DNA from: Heyndrickxia sp050281185
GTDB lineage: Bacteria > Bacillota > Bacilli > Bacillales > Bacillaceae_C
Length of the DNA stretch: 64,000 nt
NCBI RefSeq assembly: GCF_050281185.1
Contig: NZ_JBNNWS010000020.1
Location: 1-64,000, forward strand
Direction: 5' to 3'
Part shown: positions 27,057 through 35,392 of the stretch, piece after piece
Position numbering within the stretch: the first letter of the stretch is position 1
How the letters are laid out: each line of letters opens with the position of its first letter
Made by a program: the position numbers and the translations under genes
Notes under the pieces: model-generated
Told to the model about the DNA's origin: nothing
Databases searched by the model: none
The model's input: only the letters and a program-made list of their open reading frames with translations

Positions 27057-27833
27057 TCAAAGACCAACAGGGAGAGTATTTCCTAGATATTTTTCAACTG
27101 GTTCTAATGAAAATATCCCACTTTCTTTCATAAACTGGGTTAACAAGTGCATGTGTCCAGCACCGTAAATTACTAATATTCTATCTTCTGTTGAAGATAT
27201 CCGTGAAATATTCGTATAGATAATCATATTTCTACGGTACCAATAATTACAGAGCCAATCTACTCCTATGTTGTTTTTACCATCTCCGACTCGTGCAATG
27301 TTCATATAATATTTCTCAAGGTCCCTTTGCATACCATTGTGATTGTTACATTCTAGCAAAAGTTCTCTTATAGTGTTTACTGACTGTGCCTTTTGAAAAC
27401 CATCAATGTTCTCCTCTCCAACAGAATTGAAATGTTTATACATTTCAGGTAAGTGTAGTTTTGCATAATCATACACATCTCCTAGTGATATTCCACCAGT
27501 CCATTCGTTCCAATCAACAGGATAAATCCTTTCGTGACCAAGTTCGGCAGCAGTACGAAAGCCCAGTTGATGAATTTCATTGGCAGTGAGTGTAAAATCA
27601 CCCGACAAATATGAATGATAATCTTTATTTAAAGCCTCATTTGAATCAACTAGTGCTTCAATAGCAACCTTAGTCGGATTGAATAATTTTAGCCTCTCAA
27701 CAACCTCTTTGAGTTCTTGTTGTCTTTTTGGTGCTAATACATCATCGGCTTTTGCATTATGTATATCTAGTCCAGGATTACTCATATGGTAAGTACCCAG
27801 CAATAAAGCAACACGTTTATCATTACTTTTCAT
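27057..27833 (-). CDS. DUF5694-type protein (TraB/PrgY-like fold)
   Basis: A 258-residue protein. It begins VALLLGTYHMSNPGLDIHN and contains PTKVAIEAL, an ELGHERIYPVDW region and a late VIYGAGHMHLL. These GTYH, E and GAGH motifs match DUF5694, a Bacteroidetes/Firmicutes family related to TraB/EreA-like putative metallohydrolases. Conserved His/Glu residues suggest a metal-dependent hydrolase, but no activity is established. I chose the ATG at 27833 because GGAGG is 11 bases upstream. Confidence 0.7.
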   Translation of the reverse strand: MKSNDKRVALLLGTYHMSNPGLDIHNAKADDVLAPKRQQELKEVVERLKLFNPTKVAIEALVDSNEALNKDYHSYLSGDFTLTANEIHQLGFRTAAELGHERIYPVDWNEWTGGISLGDVYDYAKLHLPEMYKHFNSVGEENIDGFQKAQSVNTIRELLLECNNHNGMQRDLEKYYMNIARVGDGKNNIGVDWLCNYWYRRNMIIYTNISRISSTEDRILVIYGAGHMHLLTQFMKESGIFSLEPVEKYLGNTLPVGL

Positions 27834-28008
27834 CTTGAAAAACAACCTCCTATTATAAAATAATCCCTAATCAAATCGCTGAATACAAAATAATTCCTTC
27901 TTTACTGGCTTTTTCATTGTATAATCCCTTATTTCTTAACATCCCCCATAGTGTTTCCTTGTTCTACTAAACCGCCCCTTCGTACCAGTTAGTTATCATT
28001 CGTTTAAT

Positions 28009-28116
28009 TTATTTTTTATTATCTCTAAAACCTTTCTCTTCGAGGTATTTACCAATTATTGATCTACAGTATGATTTTCCATCGTATTCACCGTATGTAA
28101 AGATAGCAAAAATGCC
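28009..28116 (-). pseudogene. flavodoxin-like C-terminal fragment
   Basis: The frame reads KTGIFAIFTYGEYDGKSYCR and then IIGKYLEEKGF to a TAA. The F/Y-T/G-Y-G-E-Y pattern resembles the last strand and FMN loop of flavodoxin-family proteins. A stop lies immediately upstream of the homology. The rest of the gap 27846-28402 has no convincing gene; a GGAGGGGTGG-preceded ATG near 28210 on the plus strand stops after six codons. Confidence 0.4.
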
Positions 28117-28402
28117 AGTTTTCTATCTTTGTAGAAGCATTATTATTTACAGTAAGTATTTATAGTTTTCAACGTAAACAACGATAGGACTTAATTTGGA
28201 GGGGTGGATATGATAGGCTTGCATGTCTGATGAAACAACGGCTTCAGCCTTTCAAGACCAATCATGCCCACAGAGGATCCAAGTCAAGTCCTTAAACGCT
28301 TTTCTATGGTTACATGTAAACAATGATAAAGGGTGCACCATATCAATGTTTTAAAACGGATACTATATATAAGGGCGAGTTTGTTCAACAACAAGAAACA
28401 AT

Positions 28403-28891
28403 CTACTTCGATATACCTGTTTGGTGTTTGATTATGAACTCGGGGTTCGTTACATATTCCATGTAATTTACCGTTCCGTTAAACTCCAAATAGGCCTGAT
28501 AACGAGTGCGAATAGCTGGATGTGTAATGAAATCAAGAACTCTATCTTTCGCCACCCAGCGGCTATCGGTTGTTTCTTCAGAAACAGTTAACTCCCCACC
28601 AATAGGTTTACATACGAAATCAAACATAACTTGTGTAGGTACATTAGTCACGCCATCATACCATTTAAAAAATCCCTGTATTCGAATAGACACCAATTAA
28701 ATAGCTAACCGTGGCGTCAATTCCGCTTTCCTCTTTGATTTCACGAACCAATGCATCCATCAGATTTTCTCCAATTTCCACTTGTCCACCAGGGTAAACC
28801 CAACCACCGTCACAGTTTTTACTAAAAGGATATTTCCTTGTCTATCTTCCACAAATCCACCTGCGGCTACGATATGCGTTGGAAATGGCAT
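28403..28891 (-). pseudogene. NUDIX hydrolase, two homopolymer frameshifts
   Basis: Reassembled, it reads MPFPTHIVAAGGFVEDRQGN, then GGWVYPGGQVEIGENLMDAL with the Nudix box (G-x5-E, REIKEESGI), then VYSNTGIFKWYDGVTNVPTQ and a C-terminal SRWVAKDRVLDFI. One A is missing from an A-run near 28820 and one extra T is present in a T-run near 28672. The remainder is intact, so either a very young pseudogene or two sequencing errors in homopolymers are possible. Confidence 0.8.
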
Positions 28892-29027
28892 ATTACAACC
28901 TCCTTATGCTGTTACGCTTGTATATTTATTCCACTGACTTCTTGCACTTTCCTGCTTTTTTAGTAGAACAACAGAAAAAGTTTTTGCTCCTTAATGAAGT
29001 AAAGCACCCTCTAGTGGTATTAGCAAT

Positions 29028-29903
29028 CTATCTATAATCATTAATTCCACTTTCAAAAGCCTGTCTATCGTCATTCTCAATTCCGTGCAATGCTTCTTGC
29101 AAAGCAAATGTACTTTTATAAAAGTTTACTCGTTCTGATATTTCATCACCGTTAGGATACAGGTTAATACACATATCAAAAAAATCTTTTCCATAGCTGG
29201 AGAGTATTCCAGCAAAATCATATGCTGGGTCTCCTAAACCAGAACCACCAAAATCTATAATCCCTGAAATCCTACATGTTTCTGGATTCCACAAGATGTT
29301 AGATGCTCCAAAATCCCCGTGTATAAGTGTTATATCTAAATTTGAGAACGCGTCCCCTTTTAGAAAAGTTTCAAAGGATTGTGATATCTCTTTTTTAGCG
29401 TCTTCTCTGATATAAGGAAATAATTTATTTTGAATCTTGTCATACAGGTTATACATTTCTTCACGAGGATTACGAACTTTTAGTTTCAAATCTCGACTTG
29501 CTTTTTCTCCTGAAATAGAATGGAGTTCTACAAGAAAAGAAACAAGTTGTGTTGCCAACCCTTTAACCAATTCAACACTCTTTATACCTATTAAACTTTC
29601 CTTCCACAAAGGAACACCATCTATTAGATAATAGCCAGTGAAGACCTTACCTGGTTCTAACTCTTCAAAAGACTGATAAATTGGATTCGGAATAGGAGTA
29701 GAGACGATACCTTTAATGTATTTCAAAATTTCCGTTTCTCTTCTTAATTGAATTATTCCATTTTTATATTTCGGAAATCTAAAAACCAAAGAATTGTTTA
29801 CAATTAACACGTCATTATTCTGTCCAATTTCATTAGGATAAAATTCTTCAATGGATAGGTCCGAATAAACCAATTGAATGGTTTCAATAAAGTTATTATT
29901 CAT
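29028..29903 (-). CDS. aminoglycoside-phosphotransferase-like (APH) kinase
   Basis: A 291-residue protein of the APH/CHK fold. The Brenner motif is LIHGDFGASNILWN (catalytic Asp, Asn) near residue 193, the metal-binding Asp is in GIIDFGGSGLGDPAYDFAGI, and the N-terminal ATP lobe has VFRFPKY. Overall it resembles the APH(2'')-type branch, so aminoglycoside phosphorylation is possible; related genes also act on other small molecules. The ATG at 29903 has an AGGGGAG site. It sits in a run of resistance-type genes. Confidence 0.75.
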   Translation of the reverse strand: MNNNFIETIQLVYSDLSIEEFYPNEIGQNNDVLIVNNSLVFRFPKYKNGIIQLRRETEILKYIKGIVSTPIPNPIYQSFEELEPGKVFTGYYLIDGVPLWKESLIGIKSVELVKGLATQLVSFLVELHSISGEKASRDLKLKVRNPREEMYNLYDKIQNKLFPYIREDAKKEISQSFETFLKGDAFSNLDITLIHGDFGASNILWNPETCRISGIIDFGGSGLGDPAYDFAGILSSYGKDFFDMCINLYPNGDEISERVNFYKSTFALQEALHGIENDDRQAFESGINDYR

Positions 29904-30045
29904 TTAGTAATACTCCCCTTTTGGTCTCTTTCTATTGTTTTTTTCCAAAACTCTTGTTGGATTAACCAGCTTCGTTAGTAAAAAAGAGATTTTTCTTATT
30001 GAACAACCGCCCCGTTACTTTAAGTACATTAGCTCACACTGTAAT

Positions 30046-30201
30046 TTATAAGATGAAAAACATTATTACGTTAATGAATATGATCGTTATAATTAAACCT
30101 ATTATAAACTTCTTAACAGTAAATTTCGTACTTCCGTTTTGTACGCCTCTAAAAACTAAAATTGATATTAGTAACAAGAGCAATATAATTGTCATTGGCA
30201 C
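30046..30201 (-). CDS. small two-helix membrane protein
   Basis: About 51 residues: MPMTIILLLLLISILVF, then a charged turn (GVQNGSTKFTVKK), then a second helix ending MFFIL. The GTG at 30201 is six bases from GAGGTG; an ATG at 30195 is the alternative. It is short, with no recognised family. The strong ribosome site favours a real gene. Confidence 0.5.
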   Translation of the reverse strand: MPMTIILLLLLISILVFRGVQNGSTKFTVKKFIIGLIITIIFINVIMFFIL

Positions 30202-30498
30202 TATTTCACCTCTATTCCTCCATAAAATTAGGTCCATATTAGCTGAAGAAGAAGAGAGTTCTTCAAAATTTTGCAATCCCTCTTACATCGGTTAAAATAG
30301 CGTTCCTAATTTCCATCAAATCCACCTTTAATCTAAGTTAGTTATATATTCTATTTAATTTTCAAATAGTCCTCCCTCTTATTGAACTTGTCATTTTAGT
30401 TTAAAAATAAATCCAAATCATGAAATTTATATCACATAGAAAGATCCCCTTTCACTATGAGAGGGACATATATTTATTCATTTAAAGCTACCCTTTTG

Positions 30499-31149
30499 TT
30501 AAATAAGATGACTTTCGTTATCTTTACACTTTTCGTTCATTTGTGTGTTTTTCCAATAAGTGTTTGGTCCATTACTTTTTAAAGTTGCATTTTTCGGAAC
30601 CTGTTTAATTATAAGAAGAAGATTAAGTATATCAACTGACGATCCCATTGCGTTTAGTATTATCAAGAACTTTAATGTCGTTGTTAAGAGTCCAAATACA
30701 CTTAATATTAGTGGGGAAAGTATTGAAATAAACATAAAAGGAACAATTGTAATGAGGATATATCTTGATTTTGAAATCTCTTCTTCCGTTATCACATAAC
30801 CCCCGAACAGAGTTAGTCCTACATATGTTTTTTCTGATTTAATAAAATTTGGAATAAAAATCAAATGAAGTAATTCGTGAAGTATTAATAGTGAGACTAG
30901 CCAAAAAATACTACCTAAGTTAATTGTTATTGATATTGCATCAGGTGTCACTCCAAATTCACTCAAAGAAATACCGGAAAAGATATTTATTATCTCAATA
31001 GAGATTATTGTAGTGACAATCATTAAAGGGATAGAAAACAAAATAGCACTGATTAAATTCTTAGGTTCTTTCATTTGAATCCATCCATTTTTAATTAAAT
31101 CCAAATGTAAATTGGGATTACTTTTTGGCAATTTATTTAGTATTTTCAT
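30499..31149 (-). CDS. DUF3267-type membrane protein (putative zinc metalloprotease)
   Basis: A 216-residue protein with about five hydrophobic segments and the motif LLILHELLHLIFIP, an HExxH in the second or third segment, typical of DUF3267 (a site-2-protease-like family). A short cytoplasmic N-terminus precedes the first helix; the C-terminus is hydrophilic. The ATG at 31149 follows GGGGGAGTG. Substrate and role are unknown. Confidence 0.7.
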   Translation of the reverse strand: MKILNKLPKSNPNLHLDLIKNGWIQMKEPKNLISAILFSIPLMIVTTIISIEIINIFSGISLSEFGVTPDAISITINLGSIFWLVSLLILHELLHLIFIPNFIKSEKTYVGLTLFGGYVITEEEISKSRYILITIVPFMFISILSPLILSVFGLLTTTLKFLIILNAMGSSVDILNLLLIIKQVPKNATLKSNGPNTYWKNTQMNEKCKDNESHLI

Positions 31150-31426
31150 TAACACTCCCCCATTCATACCTTATTTCAACAAAATTGTGTAACTATCCTG
31201 CGCCTTTTGCGCCTTTTAATGGATAAGGTTCAATAAAACAACTTAAAATCCGATTTAAGGGGGGAAAATCTCTCTTTTCGTGCTGCTTTAAAGATTTTTT
31301 CCTTCAATCGAAAAAAAACTATGAATCACATTCCAACTGAAATGTAATCCATAGTTCCTTAAGTTAATGACATTGATTACCAAAGCGATTTTGAATCGGA
31401 ATCTACTCTTTTACTGTCACTTATTT

Positions 31427-31665
31427 CTATGGGCTATATTCTTTTAATTTATCCTCCTTCGATAGAGAACTACCCGCTGGAAATTCTTCTAAAGTATGCA
31501 TGGCAAACCTCGCGTTGGGATAAGTGATAGAGCCGCCACCAATCACACCAATTTTGAGGGTTTCTTTGATATTGTCGATGGTTGCCCTGGTATTTTAGCA
31601 GCCTTCCATATGATAACAAATGCATTCATTGCAGCGGCTGACTATTGATATGGCTAATCCCATTA
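31427..31665 (-). pseudogene. carboxymuconolactone-decarboxylase-family (AhpD-like) remnant
   Basis: Reads ISIVSRCNECICYHMEGC, then a TAA where a Lys codon is expected, then ATIDNIKETLKIGVIGGG, NARFAMHTLEEF and a C-terminal tail. The CxxC-x-x-H signature (CNECICYH) is that of CMD/AhpD-like peroxidase-partner proteins. The N-terminal ~30-40 residues are missing. Confidence 0.6.
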
Positions 31666-31673
31666 TGGTGTAC

Positions 31674-32423
31674 TTACCCTAACTGGCGTTTAAATTGTTT
31701 ACTGGCGAAGAAGTAAGCGATGACCATGATGCCGACACACCAGGCAAGCGCGATCCAGATATCGTTGCCAACAGACCCTTTATACAAGAGAGCACGAATC
31801 GCATTCACGATTGAAGTCACGGGCTGGTTCTCAGCGAACGCACGGACAATTTTAGGCATGGTTTCGGTTGGGACAAAGGCCGAACTGATAAACGGCAGGA
31901 AAATCAGCGGGTAAGAGTAGGCTGTTGCCCCTTCCATAGACCTCGCTGTCAATCCGGGAATGACCGCCAGCCATGTCAGCGCCAGCGTAAACAGCCCGAG
32001 TATCCCAGCTACCGCGAGCCAATTCAGGATATCAGCGCTGGAACGGAAGCCCATCAAGAGCGCGACGAGAATAACCACCACGACAGTAAGCGCATTGGAA
32101 ACAAGCGAGGTCAACACGTGAGCCCACAAGATCGACGAGCGCTTGATGGGCATGGTAATGAAACGTGCCATCAGCCCGCTCTTTACATCCGTAAACAGCC
32201 GCACGGAAGTGTAAGCGACGCCGGATGCGATAGCCATCAGCAAGATTCCCGGCAATAAATAATTGACGTAGTTGTCCGTGCCTGTTTCTATGGCGCCGCC
32301 AAATACGTAGACAAACAGCAGCATCATCATAATCGGCGTAATCGCCACCGTGATAATCGTATCCGGGCTGCGCATGATGTTGAGCATTAAACGCCCTAGT
32401 AATACCCCTGTTTTGCTTTTCAT
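31674..32423 (-). CDS. ABC-2 type permease, DrrB-like drug exporter
   Basis: A 249-residue membrane protein with six hydrophobic segments. MLLFVYVFGGAIETG and the central AVIPGLTARSMEGATAYSYP, LPFISSAFVPTETMP match DrrB-type ABC-2 permeases of daunorubicin-like exporters. It starts one base after the ATPase gene ends and is the last gene of the operon. The G+C is visibly higher than in the flanks, as across the whole PadR-to-permease block. The direction is probably efflux; the substrate is unknown. Confidence 0.85.
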   Translation of the reverse strand: MKSKTGVLLGRLMLNIMRSPDTIITVAITPIMMMLLFVYVFGGAIETGTDNYVNYLLPGILLMAIASGVAYTSVRLFTDVKSGLMARFITMPIKRSSILWAHVLTSLVSNALTVVVVILVALLMGFRSSADILNWLAVAGILGLFTLALTWLAVIPGLTARSMEGATAYSYPLIFLPFISSAFVPTETMPKIVRAFAENQPVTSIVNAIRALLYKGSVGNDIWIALAWCVGIMVIAYFFASKQFKRQLG

Positions 32424-33185
32424 TTACATCTCCTCCTTTTTGCCGATGATCGCGAGGAAAATTTCCTCCAATGTCGGCTGCTTCTCAATGTACTCCACTT
32501 TCGCTGGCGGGAACATCTCTTTGAGTTCGGTAAGGGTGCCGGTCGTGATGATTTTTCCGCCATGCAGGATAGCGATACGGTCCGCCAGTTGTTCGGCTTC
32601 TTCAAGGTACTGGGTCGTCAGCAAGATGGTCGTGCCGCCGTTGGCAAGCTCCTTGACGGTATCCCAGACTTCAATCCGCGCTTCGGGATCAAGCCCTGTC
32701 GTCGGTTCGTCTAGAAAAATGACTGCTGGCTTCCCGATCAGGCTCATGGCGATGTCAATCCGGCGCTTCATCCCGCCGGAATATTTGTCAGCCCGGCGGT
32801 TGGCAGCATCAGTCAGGCTGAATCTTGCAAGCAGATTGTCCGCGACTTGTGCGTGATTGGGAACTCCCCGCAACTTGGCGATCATCATCAAGTTTTCCCG
32901 TCCAGTGAGCATGCCGTCTAAAGCTGCAAACTGCCCTGTCAGGCTGATGCTCTGGCGAACATGATCCGGTTGACGCTGGACGTCAAAGCCACAAATACCT
33001 ACTTCGCCGCCATCAGGCTTCATCAACGTCGAGAGGATGTTGACCGTCGTCGTCTTGCCCGCTCCATTTGAGCCAAGCAGTGCGAAAATTTCGCCACGCC
33101 GCACCTCAAAATCCACCCCCTTTAAGACTTCCTTGTCTTTAAAGGATTTTTTTAACCCTTTTACAGAAATCGCTACTTTGCTCAT
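32424..33185 (-). CDS. ABC transporter ATPase, DrrA-like
   Basis: A 253-residue ATPase with Walker A GSNGAGKTTTVNIL, a Q-loop (SLTGQFAALDGMLTGRENL), signature YSGGMKRRIDIA, Walker B AVIFLDEPTTGLD and an H-loop region TTILLTTQYLEEAE. The GQFAALDG motif is characteristic of DrrA/daunorubicin-resistance-type ATPases. It is paired with the permease just downstream. The ATG at 33185 follows AGGAGG. Confidence 0.9.
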   Translation of the reverse strand: MSKVAISVKGLKKSFKDKEVLKGVDFEVRRGEIFALLGSNGAGKTTTVNILSTLMKPDGGEVGICGFDVQRQPDHVRQSISLTGQFAALDGMLTGRENLMMIAKLRGVPNHAQVADNLLARFSLTDAANRRADKYSGGMKRRIDIAMSLIGKPAVIFLDEPTTGLDPEARIEVWDTVKELANGGTTILLTTQYLEEAEQLADRIAILHGGKIITTGTLTELKEMFPPAKVEYIEKQPTLEEIFLAIIGKKEEM

Positions 33186-33357
33186 ACTTTTTTCCTCCTT
33201 ATATAAAGCGCCCCTGCGGAGCTAGATTGTCTAAACTCTACTATTTAGTCTGACTGGTAATCTGTATCACTTATTACTAGGTTAAAAATATAACTGAATA
33301 ACGAAGGTGGCAATTCATATTTGTAGCCAGCTATTCAGTCGGTATTATTTAATGAGT

Positions 33358-33699
33358 TTATTTTTTTCCCAATCGCTTCAAGATACTCTGATTCAAATCT
33401 TCACGATACTTGGCGACATAGGTTTTAGCGTTTGCCACTAGTTCGTCGGCAAAGGACGCTACGTCATCCCCAGTGATTTCCAGCACTTGTCTGCCATCCG
33501 CTGCACCGGCTTCGAACAAATCGATTAATTCATACTGTATATGCAGCATATCCATCCCGTTGCCCGCTGTGAATTTCCACATATAGTTTTGAATTTTCTT
33601 AAATACATACTGGTAGTCCTCTGGCAAGGCTTCAACCCGTGCCATCATCATCTTATATTCTTTTTTATCACCAATCATTTTTTTGAACATTTCCATCAT
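33358..33699 (-). CDS. DUF1048 protein
   Basis: A 113-residue all-helical protein: EYKMMMARVEALPEDYQYVF, then MWKFTAGNGMDMLHIQYELI and a C-terminal helix with YVAKYREDLNQSILKRL. This is DUF1048, a small family regularly encoded between a PadR regulator and an ABC exporter. Its role is unknown; a ligand-sensing or regulatory function is plausible. AAGGAGG precedes the double ATG at 33699. Confidence 0.85.
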   Translation of the reverse strand: MMEMFKKMIGDKKEYKMMMARVEALPEDYQYVFKKIQNYMWKFTAGNGMDMLHIQYELIDLFEAGAADGRQVLEITGDDVASFADELVANAKTYVAKYREDLNQSILKRLGKK

Positions 33700-33770
33700 G
33701 TTATTTTTCCTCCTTTTTTATAAAGCTGAACAAGACACTCCAAAAATATCAGATGGAACATCTTATGAAG

Positions 33771-34091
33771 CTATGTTGACTTCAAGACGTTAATTTTTGA
33801 TGATACAAAATCCCATTTTTCCCAAAACAATTCAAGCTCCTGGCGGCCAGCCTCATTAAGCGTGTAAAACTTGCGGGGCGGCCCCATATCTGACGGTTTC
33901 TTTTCTATGCACACCAGTTTTTTCTTTTCTAATCGCACGAGAATGGTGTAGACCGTCCCTTCCACAACCTCGGTAAACCCAAGCTCGTTCAGGCGGCGGG
34001 TAATCTCGTAGCCATAGGTTTCATGGCGGCTGATGATTTCCAGCACGCAGCCTTCCAGAGAACCCTTCAGCATTTCAGTTAAATTTTCCAT
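33771..34091 (-). CDS. PadR-family transcriptional regulator
   Basis: A 106-residue winged-helix protein. It opens MENLTEMLKGSLEGCVLEII and has the PadR core ETYGYEITRRLNELGF, GTVYTILVRLEKKKL, SDMGPPRKFYTLNEAGRQEL. The ATG at 34091 follows GAGGTGG. It is the first gene of the operon with DUF1048 and the drug exporter, so it likely represses its own operon at the palindrome in its promoter (34126-34145). Confidence 0.88.
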   Translation of the reverse strand: MENLTEMLKGSLEGCVLEIISRHETYGYEITRRLNELGFTEVVEGTVYTILVRLEKKKLVCIEKKPSDMGPPRKFYTLNEAGRQELELFWEKWDFVSSKINVLKST

Positions 34092-34125
34092 GTTCAAAGC
34101 CACCTCTATTCTGTCTGACTTATAT

Positions 34126-34145
34126 TTAGTATAACATAGTACTAA
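34126..34145. promoter_or_regulatory. palindromic operator-like site in the PadR promoter
   Basis: TTAGTA and TACTAA flank eight bases and overlap a TATACT-type -10 on the minus strand (34125-34137). It lies 35-55 bases before the padR start. Autorepression is inferred. Confidence 0.5.
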
Positions 34146-34411
34146 GGTAAATTTTTGCTGAATAGCTTTTGGGAAATCACACTATTAAGTATTACTAATT
34201 ACAAGTACATTGTATCACCGAGTAGCGATAGAGTCAATTAATTTTCTTAAAAATATTTCGATTATTTCGATACCAATATTAAAGGGATGCAACACCTTCA
34301 CAAATTGATACGATATCTATTTCGTTTAAAGGAAATTAATTGTACGAAGGTTTGAAGACTTTGATGGTGGGAAATAGATAATCTTTAATGATTAAGAACA
34401 GAAAAGAAATT
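34146..34411. other. A+T-rich gap, no gene seen
   Basis: I see no coding frame or conserved structure here beyond the promoter side of the PadR operon and the terminator beginning at 34412. Confidence 0.4.
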
Positions 34412-34459
34412 AGCAAAGTGGGAAGCCAAGAACTCTTATTCTCGACTTCCCACTTTGCT
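34412..34459 (-). terminator. 14-bp perfect hairpin after the Vat-like gene
   Basis: AGCAAAGTGGGAAG pairs perfectly with CTTCCCACTTTGCT; T-rich sequence follows on the minus strand. Confidence 0.75.
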
Positions 34460-34471
34460 CATAATGAGCTA

Positions 34472-35104
34472 TTAAATTTCCTTAATTTTTGTCAGATCCC
34501 CACTGCATAGAGTTTCAAGATTATCAAAAATTTTACGCACAGGCCAATCCCACCATTTAATGGTAAGGAGATATTCGATGAATTCGTCATCAAATCTTTT
34601 CTTAATAATTTTGCAGGGATTCCCGCCTGCAATATGGTAAGGGGGAACGTCTTTTGAAACAACAGAATTGGCTGCAATGATTGCCCCATCACCAATATGC
34701 ACACCGGGCATTACGGTGACATTTTGACCGATCCACACATCATTTCCAATTACAGTGTCACCTTTAAGGGGCAAGTCTGCCAGTGTTGGAGTCGATTTCT
34801 CCCAACCATTGCCCATAATGTTAAATGGATAGGTAGTGACACTGCACATTCTATGGTTTGCACCATTCATTACAAATTCAATCCCCTTTGCTATTGCGCA
34901 AAATTTTCCGATAATCAGTTTATCTCCAATAAATTCATAGTGATGTGTAACATGCTCTTCAAACTTTTCAGCACCGTTTATGTCGTCATAATATGTGTAG
35001 TCACCGACAATAATATTTGAGCGTGTTAAAACGTTTTTAATATAGCATATACTTTTAATTGCCTCATTTGGGTAGATTGCATTAGGATTAGGTCCATATT
35101 GCAT
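34472..35104 (-). CDS. Vat-type xenobiotic/streptogramin A O-acetyltransferase
   Basis: A 210-residue left-handed beta-helix acetyltransferase. IIVGDYTYYDDINGAEKFEE, then KLIIGKFCAIAKGIEFVMNG, the catalytic His in GANHRM, PLKGDTVIGNDVWIGQNVTV, IAANSVVSKDVPPY and IAGGNPCKIIKKRF match Vat/Xat streptogramin A acetyltransferases. The N-terminal MQYGPNPNAIYPN also fits. The ATG at 35104 follows AGGAGGG. It probably inactivates a group A streptogramin or a related alcohol, though chromosomal Vat-like proteins vary in substrate. Confidence 0.8.
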   Translation of the reverse strand: MQYGPNPNAIYPNEAIKSICYIKNVLTRSNIIVGDYTYYDDINGAEKFEEHVTHHYEFIGDKLIIGKFCAIAKGIEFVMNGANHRMCSVTTYPFNIMGNGWEKSTPTLADLPLKGDTVIGNDVWIGQNVTVMPGVHIGDGAIIAANSVVSKDVPPYHIAGGNPCKIIKKRFDDEFIEYLLTIKWWDWPVRKIFDNLETLCSGDLTKIKEI

Positions 35105-35392
35105 ATAAAAATCCCTCCTTCTTGTTATATAAATAACGAGAGTACAGTGTTCTATGTACCCATTAGTGTAAGTTATAGCGTTCACACATTTATTTAAAAA
35201 AAGCTGATCTCCGCATTTGGATAATCGTCCATATAGGTGTATTGAGTGGAATTGGTTCGGTAACTATTGTTTGTAAGTATGCATTACCGATAAAGTTGGC
35301 TTTAGCTTTTTGTCCCAATGAAAAGATTGTGAGACACCACTCTGGCATCTACCGGAGCGGTGCTACTAATTAATTCTGGCTATGTTCAGTAA
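35105..35392. other. gap with an unassigned plus-strand coding-like stretch
   Basis: About 35227-35370 plus reads IVHIGVLSGIGSVTIVCKYA and continues to a stop in GATN, without a start codon. It might be the relic of a membrane-protein gene. I see no leader-peptide arrangement upstream of the Vat-like gene. Confidence 0.2.

Noticed and set aside
28200..28330. Plus-strand gene after GGAGGGGTGG at ~28200
   Set aside because: The ATG following the site is closed by a stop after six codons; no alternative start continues the frame.
29999..30295. Plus-strand 98-codon frame
   Set aside because: It lies antisense to a small membrane protein with a good ribosome site and has no site of its own.
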